In this document: positions 31,818-37,734 of the stretch, one piece after another
How the letters are laid out: each line of letters starts with the position of its first letter
Numbering within the stretch: position 1 is the stretch's first letter
From: a virus
DNA length: 38,168 bases
Virus record (IMG/VR): IMGVR_UViG_3300025154_000039
Span: 1-38,168 of that record
Direction: 5' to 3' (one strand)
The notes under the pieces: model-generated
Database searches by the model: none
What the model saw: the letters and a program-made list of their open reading frames with translations, nothing else
What the model was told of the DNA's origin: nothing
Program-made: the position numbers and the translations under genes

Positions 31818-32675
31818 ATGAGCAAGAAAATGACGATTTGCGTTGACGCCGGGCACGGCGGCGGCGATCCGGGCGCGGTTGGCCGGGTGAAAGAGAAGGA
31901 CGCCAACCTGATCGTGGCCATGGCGCTGCGCGAACTGCTGTGGAAGGACGGCCACCAGGTGGTGATGACCCGCCACGCGGACAACACGGTGGCCCTGATG
32001 GAGCGGGCGCATGTCGCCAACCTGTCGCGGACCGACCTGTTTATCTCGATCCACCACAATGCGGGCGGCGGGGACGGCTGGGAGGCCATCCACAGCGTAT
32101 TCCACGGGGAAGGCAAGTCGCTGGCGGAGTGTATCGGGGCGGAGTTCAGCAAAACGCAGAACCCCCATGGCGTGAGCCCGATTTACGACAAGAAAGGCAC
32201 CCACGGCGGCGACTTCTTCACGGTCATTTCCGAGACCAAAATGCCGGCCATCATCCTCGAATATGCGTTTGTGGACAGCAAGGACGCGGCGGCGATCGAC
32301 TCGGAAGCGGAACTGAAGGGCGAAGCGAAGGCCATCGCGGCCGGCGTGCGGGCCTATATGGTCATGCTGCAGGCGGCGGAGCGCGAGCAGGCGGTGAAGG
32401 ATCGCAACTCACATAGCCCGGTTTCCAAGGGTCTGGCCGAATTCACGGAGACGGCGACGCCCGCCGCGGTTGTTGCTGGTGAATCCGTGGCGAGCACCCC
32501 GGCCCCGGCCGGCAGTACCGATGAACTGGTCAAACAGCCGAAGCCGGAAGAAGCGGAGGCAATGTCGTCCGTAAACGATGACGATCATAAGGCTGATCAG
32601 GCCCCGGCCAAGGATTCGGAGCAGGCCGGAGCGCCCAAGGGCAAGGACAAGTACCAGCGGGGGCGTCGGGCGTGA
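31818..32675 (+). CDS. Endolysin: N-acetylmuramoyl-L-alanine amidase (Amidase_3)
   Basis: 285 residues from ATG 31818; GGGGAGG lies ahead. The zinc ligands H13 (D-A-G-H-G-G), E26 (K-E-K-D) and H79 (S-I-H-H-N-A) and the catalytic E148 (I-L-E-Y-A) are all present, so the enzyme should cut the amide between muramic acid and the stem peptide. The catalytic domain ends near residue 185. The rest is an Ala/Pro/Glu/Lys-rich disordered tail with no wall-binding repeat. Without a signal peptide, access to the wall would be through a holin. Confidence 0.9.
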   Translation: MSKKMTICVDAGHGGGDPGAVGRVKEKDANLIVAMALRELLWKDGHQVVMTRHADNTVALMERAHVANLSRTDLFISIHHNAGGGDGWEAIHSVFHGEGKSLAECIGAEFSKTQNPHGVSPIYDKKGTHGGDFFTVISETKMPAIILEYAFVDSKDAAAIDSEAELKGEAKAIAAGVRAYMVMLQAAEREQAVKDRNSHSPVSKGLAEFTETATPAAVVAGESVASTPAPAGSTDELVKQPKPEEAEAMSSVNDDDHKADQAPAKDSEQAGAPKGKDKYQRGRRA

Positions 32676-33295
32676 CCCTGATCAAATCAGGCAATCGCGT
32701 GAGGGTTGCCGGGGCATCGCGCTGGCGGCGGGGGTTCCCCCGGCGCGCGCCGGTGTTCCGGCCGGCCGGCGGCGGCGGGCAAGCTCCCCTGCCGCCGGCC
32801 GGGACCGCCCCGGAACCGGAGCCGGCGGCAATATCGGGTGATGCCACGGCGCGGCGGCGGGCGGCGGCGGTGATCGGCCGGCAGCGCAAGGAGGCGCTGA
32901 TCGCCATGTTCAACGCCGGGGTCGCCGGGCGCGGGATACAACTGCCTGAATCTGAGTACCGGTTCGCGGCGGTGGCGGTCGGCAAGGCCCACAACGGCCT
33001 GCGCGCGGTGCCGGCGGAGGAGTTCGCGGGCGATATCGGCAAGGGCCTGCGGCGCCGGCTGCGGGATTCTGGCCTGCAGGACTGGCGGTTCGACTTCGCC
33101 TGGGCAAATATCAAGCTGGCGGTGGAGGTGGACGGCGGGGCGTGGACGCACGGCCGGCACACCCGCGGGCAGGGCTTCATCGATGACCAGCGGAAGCGCA
33201 ACGCGGCTATCCTGCTGGGCTGGCGGGTGCTGCATTATACCCCGCAAACAATCGATTTCGCCCAGATATTCAACGCGTACATGGCAGCTAAATAA
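32672..33295 (+). CDS. DUF559/Vsr-like endonuclease domain protein
   Basis: 207 residues; GTG 32672 overlaps the endolysin stop. After a Pro/Arg-rich N-terminus, residues about 137-192 form a PD-(D/E)XK-type core: W-R-F-D-F-A-W (D141), L-A-V-E-V-D-G-G (E152, D154), a Q-R-K-R-N segment and W-R-V-L-H-Y-T. This matches small nicking-type nucleases found in many phage genomes near lysis or packaging genes. Specificity is unknown; packaging assistance, DNA repair or attack on other DNA are possible. Confidence 0.7.
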   Translation: MTLIKSGNRVRVAGASRWRRGFPRRAPVFRPAGGGGQAPLPPAGTAPEPEPAAISGDATARRRAAAVIGRQRKEALIAMFNAGVAGRGIQLPESEYRFAAVAVGKAHNGLRAVPAEEFAGDIGKGLRRRLRDSGLQDWRFDFAWANIKLAVEVDGGAWTHGRHTRGQGFIDDQRKRNAAILLGWRVLHYTPQTIDFAQIFNAYMAAK

Positions 33296-33312
33296 CGGGG
33301 GAGGGGAACACC

Positions 33313-33531
33313 ATGGCAAATGATCATATGCACGATGTGCTTGATCCGAAAATGGATGCGATGTTCGATGAAAATCCGGTACTTGAGGAACTGCGCAAGC
33401 GCGGGTTTGATGATGCCGTGAATTTCTATATGCAGAAGCAGCGTGAGATCATGGACTATTCGTTCAACCAAGAAGAAAAGGATGTGTTGCTGGCGTTTGC
33501 AAAGCTGACGGGATTCCAGTTGCCGTTCTGA
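33313..33531 (+). CDS. Small acidic protein, 72 residues
   Basis: ATG 33313 with GGGGGAGGGG just ahead, a strong start. Helical and acidic (E-N-P-V-L-E-E-L-R-K-R-G-F-D-D, then E-I-M-D-Y-S-F-N-Q-E-E-K-D), no membrane segment or cysteine. No family recognised. Confidence 0.55.
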   Translation: MANDHMHDVLDPKMDAMFDENPVLEELRKRGFDDAVNFYMQKQREIMDYSFNQEEKDVLLAFAKLTGFQLPF

Positions 33532-33538
33532 TTAAATC

Positions 33539-33554
33539 CGCGCCAGTTGGCGCG
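33539..33554. other. Perfect hairpin between two small genes
   Basis: CGCGCC (33539-33544), loop AGTT, GGCGCG (33549-33554), followed on the plus strand by an A run. It is short for a terminator; as read on the plus strand no T run follows, so an mRNA-processing role is as likely. Confidence 0.3.
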
Positions 33555-33587
33555 CAAAAATCTAGGAAAGACCGTAGGAGGGTTGAT

Positions 33588-33797
33588 ATGGGAACGATGG
33601 CGAATGTAACGCGCGCGGATATTGATGAGGCAATCAAGCGCCTGCAGGAATTGCGCGAGACGATTCCGGAGGGCGGCGAGGCCATGGAAATACCCACCGG
33701 TGAATCCCCAGCGGCGCCAGCAATCCGTGAGGCGGTAGGGTCGTTGTTGGGCAGGCTTGGCCGGTTTTTGACCAGCAATCAGGAGCCGCGCAAATAA
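33588..33797 (+). CDS. Small helical protein, 69 residues
   Basis: ATG 33588 with GTAGGAGGG upstream. Helical N-terminus (R-A-D-I-D-E-A-I-K-R-L-Q-E-L-R), an acidic Pro/Gly linker and a basic amphipathic C-terminal helix (V-G-S-L-L-G-R-L-G-R-F-L). It could contact a membrane. Not recognised. Confidence 0.5.
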   Translation: MGTMANVTRADIDEAIKRLQELRETIPEGGEAMEIPTGESPAAPAIREAVGSLLGRLGRFLTSNQEPRK

Positions 33798-33824
33798 TAG
33801 ACGCGTGGCCAGGGGGAGAGCGAT

Positions 33825-34505
33825 ATGGTTATTCTGACACTGGACGATTTGCACCGGGGCGATATCATCGGCGTGGAGCGCCCTGAGCCGCGGACCATGA
33901 TTCCGCGTGCCATCGTCGCGCACCAGATACGGATAGGTTTGCCACCGCCATTTTGCTATCAATCGCATACGTCGCTAGCCTGCGGCGGTACGCGTGTAGT
34001 CGAGATGGTACCGCCGCGCGGCAGGTTCTATGACCTCGAGAAGCGCACGATCAGCCGCGAATTACATGCGCCGGTCGAGGTGGACAAGGACGACGATTAC
34101 GCCGGTTGCAAATTGCACGTTTACCGCTATGACTTCACCGGGCGCGACGATCTGCGTCTTGCGTTGGTGGATGACGCCGTCTACAGCGCTAACTGCCGGT
34201 ACAATACCGCTGGCGTGCTGGCGGCCGGGTGCGCGCTATTTCGCCCGCTGCAGGTTCGGACGGCTGAGTACTGCTGCCAGTTAATCGAGGATACCTACGA
34301 ACGCCACATAGGCCGCGGAGGGCTACTGCCGCGTGTGCCTGGCGAGCGGTCCGTCCCGGGAGGGCTTTGTATGAGTTCGCGGCTGGTGTATCTCGGCTAC
34401 ATCCTGATGCTACCGCGCGCGGCGGAGGTGGCCCGCACCGCGTGTGCAACAACCGATTCCGTCACCGGCTATTCCCGCCGCGATCGCGGAATCTGTTTTA
34501 CATAA
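33825..34505 (+). CDS. Permuted NlpC/P60 (YiiX-like) cysteine hydrolase, possible
   Basis: 226 residues from ATG 33825. The order His first, Cys later is that of the circularly permuted papain-like NlpC/P60 group: H48 in Q-S-H-T-S-L, E60 in V-V-E-M, then C150 or C151 in E-Y-C-C-Q-L-I-E-D-T-Y. The group includes peptidases, amidases and acyltransferases that act on cell wall, lipids or proteins. It is the last late gene, after the lysis block, followed by a terminator. No signal peptide. Substrate unknown. Confidence 0.45.
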   Translation: MVILTLDDLHRGDIIGVERPEPRTMIPRAIVAHQIRIGLPPPFCYQSHTSLACGGTRVVEMVPPRGRFYDLEKRTISRELHAPVEVDKDDDYAGCKLHVYRYDFTGRDDLRLALVDDAVYSANCRYNTAGVLAAGCALFRPLQVRTAEYCCQLIEDTYERHIGRGGLLPRVPGERSVPGGLCMSSRLVYLGYILMLPRAAEVARTACATTDSVTGYSRRDRGICFT

Positions 34506-34515
34506 TGATGACACC

Positions 34516-34562
34516 ACGGGCGCGCCAATGATCTGACGGCCACGGCCGACGCCCGTTTAATT
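34516..34562 (+). terminator. Terminator-like inverted repeat at the end of the late operon
   Basis: ACGGGCG (34516-34522) pairs with CGCCCGT (34550-34556), with an inner GGCC-ac-GGCC pair in the loop, followed by TTTAATT. It lies between the converging late operon and the minus-strand accessory genes, where a two-way stop is expected. The long loop makes its strength uncertain. Confidence 0.45.
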
Positions 34563-34590
34563 CAACAGCGGTACATGTAAAATATAGAAG

Positions 34591-34821
34591 TTAACGCGTA
34601 GCACTAACAGCAGTAGCGACTTCATCCATGCGTCGCTGAACAACTATTGAAAGTGATTCTCCCATCCTCTTGCGTTCTTCCTCTGTTATTTCCACCCTTG
34701 GAACCCCTACCGCAAGGCAACCACCGCGAATGTCTATTTTCTGATATTCTATCCGGCTCTTTTTGGCACACGGAACAACAGAAGTGTTGGTCGCACTAAA
34801 ACCAAACATTTTCATATCCAT
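34591..34821 (-). CDS. Unknown partner protein of the proteasome-like gene, 76 residues
   Basis: ATG at 34821 starts one base beyond the stop of the upstream Ntn-hydrolase gene, and its GGAGG ribosome site (34828-34832) lies inside that gene's end, so the two are co-translated. The N-terminus M-D-M-K-M-F-G-F-S-A is followed by a two-cysteine beta part and an acidic, then basic C-terminal helix (E-E-E-R-K-R-M). No family recognised. Tight coupling suggests it works with, or is a substrate or regulator of, the Ntn hydrolase. Confidence 0.55.
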   Translation of the reverse strand: MDMKMFGFSATNTSVVPCAKKSRIEYQKIDIRGGCLAVGVPRVEITEEERKRMGESLSIVVQRRMDEVATAVSATR

Positions 34822-34822
34822 C

Positions 34823-35641
34823 TTACACCTCCGGATTGTATGTGTCGTTGTAATACATCTTTCTTTTAACCCACTTGAACCCTTCGTGCTTTGTTATTGC
34901 AGCGACTTCAATTGGTCCACCAACAGTAGGTGCTCCAGGGATGAACCTGTAATACATCGACGCAGTGTACACCAAGAACTCCGCCAAGTCAATAGCATCC
35001 TGTATAGGCATTGCCGGATGGACCAATGCAGCGTCAAAATTGGTGTGAATCTCGTTCATTATAAAATCAATTTGAACTTGCGCAAATCCAATCTTGGTAA
35101 ACACGCCTGATATATCAGGATCATAGCCGAGGACCAATCGTTGTAGAGGTTTAGGTTGTCCATTCCACTTAATGCCCCATGGAAATATCATCTGACTTGG
35201 AATAGGAATGTTGCCTTGTTCTATTTCAACAATCCACTCTTCAGCAAGCATTGAGTTCGATGAATATCCTGAAATCGAAAAGCCAAGAGATGGTTGACAT
35301 CCGGCGCTAATAAAGGTTGAGAAAAACTGGCATGCCTTGTCTACAACTTCCTTAATGGTATAGTTATTCTCATCGATGCCGTATTCTTTTGGCGCGCCTG
35401 ATTCGTCCTTTTCTCCAAGCTTTATACGAAAATCCTTCATCAACGTTGCTACCGATTGGCTACCTATGCCGGCCTCACCCCAAGTCATGTATCCTATGGG
35501 AAGTGTTTTGTATAGATTGATTATTTTGTTCATGCTGTTGTAGACGTTAGCAATTCCACCACCATTCGCCGGTAGAGAACCGGCGCTGTCAGCTGCAAGA
35601 ATTATTCCGTCGTTTACTCGAACTGTCAAAGCTATCGTCAT
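34823..35641 (-). CDS. Proteasome-like Ntn hydrolase (T1 family fold)
   Basis: 272 residues. ATG 35641 is preferred over GTG 35647 because AAAAGGA is seven bases ahead of ATG and only one from GTG. The chosen start gives M-T-I-A-L, so methionine aminopeptidase alone could free Thr2 as nucleophile. From Thr2, the pattern T-x-A-L ... D-G-I-I-L-A-A-D-S lines up without a gap with proteasome beta subunits: Thr2 is T1, Asp18 is D17. K39 in N-K-I-I-N-L fits catalytic K33 after a five-residue insertion, and G-E-A-G follows as in the family. This suggests an active peptidase or amidase, possibly assembling into a ring. The gene is AT-rich compared with the phage body and lies in the lysogeny-expressed strand, as expected for a moron gene. 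Target unknown. Confidence 0.7.
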   Translation of the reverse strand: MTIALTVRVNDGIILAADSAGSLPANGGGIANVYNSMNKIINLYKTLPIGYMTWGEAGIGSQSVATLMKDFRIKLGEKDESGAPKEYGIDENNYTIKEVVDKACQFFSTFISAGCQPSLGFSISGYSSNSMLAEEWIVEIEQGNIPIPSQMIFPWGIKWNGQPKPLQRLVLGYDPDISGVFTKIGFAQVQIDFIMNEIHTNFDAALVHPAMPIQDAIDLAEFLVYTASMYYRFIPGAPTVGGPIEVAAITKHEGFKWVKRKMYYNDTYNPEV

Positions 35642-35667
35642 GGCCACGTCCTTTTATCAAGTCATTT

Positions 35668-35696
35668 ACCATAATATCGGCAACCGATAACACCAA
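35668..35696 (-). promoter_or_regulatory. Promoter with a palindrome in its spacer, for the Ntn-hydrolase operon
   Basis: On the minus strand TTGGTG (35691-35696), a 17-base spacer and TATGGT (35668-35673) form a weak sigma70-type promoter whose start would lie about 20 bases before the gene. The spacer itself (35674-35690) is a near-perfect inverted repeat, TTATCGG-TTG-CCGATAT, an ideal operator position. Which regulator binds is unknown. Confidence 0.4.
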
Positions 35697-35844
35697 CCTT
35701 ACCCCCTACCTCGTTATACCACGTATGTTAACTCATAACTCCACATTATTCCGCTTTTGATTGACCGGATCACGCATTTTGCCAGATCTATGTGATAACC
35801 ACTATCGCCATTTGCAATTCCCTGATTACCCGCGCGGGGCGGGG

Positions 35845-35872
35845 AAAATGGCGGGGCAACGATCGCCCCGCC
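35845..35872 (-). terminator. Rho-independent terminator, minus strand
   Basis: GGCGGGGC (35850-35857) pairs perfectly with GCCCCGCC (35865-35872) around a 7-base loop. Read on the minus strand it is followed by ATTTT (35849-35845). It ends the repressor-lipoprotein transcript and separates it from the Ntn-hydrolase unit, which has its own promoter. The stretch 35697-35844 holds no gene I can support. Confidence 0.7.
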
Positions 35873-35879
35873 TGTTCCT

Positions 35880-35987
35880 TTAGAATGTACTCGATGCCGG
35901 GGCCGCCGCTATTGGACGGTTCAGCATCTGCTGGTACTGCGCCGGGGTGATGACGCCAGCGGCGACGGTTATTGGTTTGGCAACCAT
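35880..35987 (-). CDS. Candidate 35-residue protein after the lipoprotein gene
   Basis: ATG at 35987 lies inside the last codons of the lipoprotein gene in another frame, and TAA is at 35880-35882, just before the terminator. The peptide has V-A-A-G-V-I-T-P-A-Q-Y-Q-Q-M-L, a pattern like the ends of small phage proteins. No clear ribosome site, so coupling would be needed. Confidence 0.35.
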   Translation of the reverse strand: MVAKPITVAAGVITPAQYQQMLNRPIAAAPASSTF

Positions 35988-36673
35988 TGAGTACTGCCAC
36001 ATGGGCAAATTGCTGAATTGTCATTACTCGGCATCGTGCATATTCTGCACCGGAATTTTGACTGGTTAGCGACCACCTCATTATCAATATACATGTTCAT
36101 TTCTTCCCGGTGCCGCACGATAAATGGCCTGTTGTCTTCGTTGCATTCTTCTGTCTGTGTAAATTCATCACCACAATAAGTGCATTTGGTTTGAGATTCT
36201 GTGGCAGGAGCGCCGCATTTATCACATTGATAATCGTATTTTCCTTGAGCAAGTTTTGCCGACAGTTTTTTACGCTCTCTCTGTCGTATAATAAGCCGTC
36301 GTTTTAGTTTATAGACATAGTAATATTGTTTTGCATAATAGAGTACCCCGTTATTGCAAAATACTGATGAGTTGCCGCGTGTCATGAAAATCAAATAGGA
36401 ACAAAGAACTGCCGCAGCAATAACGAATGAATATTTATTTTTGGCTACCCCCTCGACGATTCCGCTGCGAGTATCGATTCCATACCAAGAGTAATAATAG
36501 GATGGACTTATTGGCATTGGTCTAATTGTCCTGTTTGACGTTGCAAAACGTGTGGTAGGTGTCCTCGTTGATCTTGCAGAACTTGTGATGGATGACCGTT
36601 CTGACGCACATCCAAGCATCATAATAATTATAGCGACAAACAACGTTAGTATTTCGTTCTGTAGTTTGTTCAT
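35969..36673 (-). CDS. Lipoprotein with membrane segment and two zinc ribbons, expressed with the repressor
   Basis: 234 residues; ATG overlaps the stop of the repressor gene, so it is made in the lysogen. The N-terminus ends in the lipobox M-M-L-G-C (C22). A Ser/Thr/Arg-rich linker and a second hydrophobic segment (about 81-97) follow, then a basic helix (about 122-142). Two zinc ribbons follow: C150/C153/C164/C167 and C209/C212/C223/C225. It is AT-rich. Position directly behind the repressor is typical of superinfection-exclusion or lysogenic-conversion genes; this role is inferred. Confidence 0.6.
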   Translation of the reverse strand: MNKLQNEILTLFVAIIIMMLGCASERSSITSSARSTRTPTTRFATSNRTIRPMPISPSYYYSWYGIDTRSGIVEGVAKNKYSFVIAAAVLCSYLIFMTRGNSSVFCNNGVLYYAKQYYYVYKLKRRLIIRQRERKKLSAKLAQGKYDYQCDKCGAPATESQTKCTYCGDEFTQTEECNEDNRPFIVRHREEMNMYIDNEVVANQSKFRCRICTMPSNDNSAICPCGSTQWLPNQ

Positions 36674-37311
36674 AGCATCGATCGGTGGATGCCTATTACC
36701 TTTAGCATCTTGACGATTTCCTTGGCGTCGACGACGCGCGGGGGGTATTTCGGGTTGGCGGAGAGCAGCGCGTATTGCTCCGGGCGCTCGCGGGCTCCCA
36801 TGAACTGGACGCGCTTCAGGGCGAGGCCCAGAGCGTCCACCATGACAACCACCATGTCGTTGTTCTTGATCCGGTAGTTCTGCGAGAAGAAAACCATGTC
36901 GCCGTCGTGAACTTCTGGATCCATGGAATCGCCCTTGATGCGGATTGCTCCGGCTTCCGGATCCGGGCAGAGGTCGGAGGAAGCGTTTTTGTATTCGTCG
37001 ATGCAGGCGTCAGGATGTTCGGTAAATTTTCCGGCGGAGCAGGCAGTGTTATATACTGGGATACGGTACATCTCGTTGCTGATTGCTACTGGTATCATTA
37101 GATCTTTTACCATAGGGAAATCAATCAGCTCTGAAGGTGGGACACCTAACGCAAGTGCGAGTTTAGAAATGTACGCTATCTTGGGTTTTCGTTTACCAAG
37201 TTCGTACTGACTAATAGTTGCGTGAGATATTCCAGTCAACTTCTCAAGATCAAGTGTTGTCATTTTACGCAGTGCGCGCAATTGACGTAACTTCTTATCT
37301 ATGTTGTCCAT
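36670..37311 (-). CDS. CI/LexA-type phage repressor
   Basis: 213 residues from ATG 37311, chosen for the upstream AAAGG and because the helix-turn-helix begins shortly after. N-terminal HTH (T-T-L-D-L-E-K-L-T-G-I-S-H-A-T-I-S-Q, about 18-35). C-terminal S24 peptidase domain: cleavage site A93-G94 in C-S-A-G-K-F, nucleophile S129 in G-D-S-M, and K166 in A-L-K-R. All parts for RecA-stimulated self-cleavage are present, so induction by DNA damage is expected. It faces the rightward early promoter across a 96-base control region and is followed by an overlapping lipoprotein gene. Confidence 0.92.
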   Translation of the reverse strand: MDNIDKKLRQLRALRKMTTLDLEKLTGISHATISQYELGKRKPKIAYISKLALALGVPPSELIDFPMVKDLMIPVAISNEMYRIPVYNTACSAGKFTEHPDACIDEYKNASSDLCPDPEAGAIRIKGDSMDPEVHDGDMVFFSQNYRIKNNDMVVVMVDALGLALKRVQFMGARERPEQYALLSANPKYPPRVVDAKEIVKMLKVIGIHRSML

Positions 37312-37330
37312 TGTGAAAAACCTTTGGGAA

Positions 37331-37367
37331 AGTGATCCAAATGGCGCAAAAATACTTGACAATCACT
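37331..37367. promoter_or_regulatory. Candidate repressor operator half-sites
   Basis: AGTGAT (37331-37336) and its inverted copy ATCACT (37362-37367) are 31 bases apart centre to centre, about three helical turns. The second copy lies immediately after the -35 box of the rightward promoter. On the minus strand TTGTCA (37357-37362) overlaps the rightward -35 box and could serve a weak repressor promoter. All of this is pattern only. Confidence 0.35.
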
Positions 37368-37384
37368 GAGCTATTTGCTACAAT
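37356..37384 (+). promoter_or_regulatory. Strong sigma70-type early rightward promoter (PR)
   Basis: TTGACA (37356-37361), a 17-base spacer and TACAAT (37379-37384) give a near-consensus promoter. The expected start at about 37391 leaves a 17-base leader with GAGGGTGGG before the gene at 37408. It would drive the early operon through the contig end. Confidence 0.85.
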
Positions 37385-37407
37385 GACCTGTAGATCGAGG
37401 GTGGGAC

Positions 37408-37734
37408 ATGAAAACACGCGAACTAAAAATTGAATTCACTGGTGAGGAAGCGACGGAGATCACGTCAGCGACCTCAGAGCGTGTTGCGGCATACACCCTC
37501 CAATCTTCCCGCTCCCGGATTCATTCTACCACAGCGGCGGAGGGAACACAAGGTAATTTTGTGAACTGGACAGGTGGTGGGGAAGTCCAACCACTTCCGC
37601 CCTCGATCTACCCATCTGTCCAGTTCTTTTTGACAGTGAACCGCGGCTCCGAAGCCGCGCAGAGATACCGGCGGCGCCGCGCCCTCCCGCGCACCGCCGC
37701 CGGGCTGTTTAAAAATACCCATGAGGTGGCGTGA
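37408..37734 (+). CDS. First gene of the early operon, unknown
   Basis: 108 residues right behind PR. It starts K-T-R-E-L-K-I-E-F-T-G-E-E-A-T-E-I-T, then becomes Ser/Thr-rich and ends in a very basic stretch (R-Y-R-R-R-R-A). It stands where lambdoid phages carry cro, but no helix-turn-helix is visible. A hairpin-forming DNA segment lies inside. The stop overlaps the next gene's ATG. It may be an antirepressor or a leader; the later half could be non-coding. Confidence 0.45.
   Translation: MKTRELKIEFTGEEATEITSATSERVAAYTLQSSRSRIHSTTAAEGTQGNFVNWTGGGEVQPLPPSIYPSVQFFLTVNRGSEAAQRYRRRRALPRTAAGLFKNTHEVA
37642..37659 (+). other. Hairpin inside the first early gene
   Basis: CGCGGCT (37642-37648), loop CCGA, AGCCGCG (37653-37659): a perfect 7-bp hairpin. 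A TTGACA-like hexamer lies ten bases upstream. There is no T run, so it could be an antitermination (nut-like) or RNA-processing element, or a chance structure. Confidence 0.3.

Noticed and set aside
35788-36087. Minus-strand frame of 99 codons
   Set aside because: It crosses the terminator at 35845-35872 and the lipoprotein end and shows no coding features; the 35-residue ORF in another frame is more credible.
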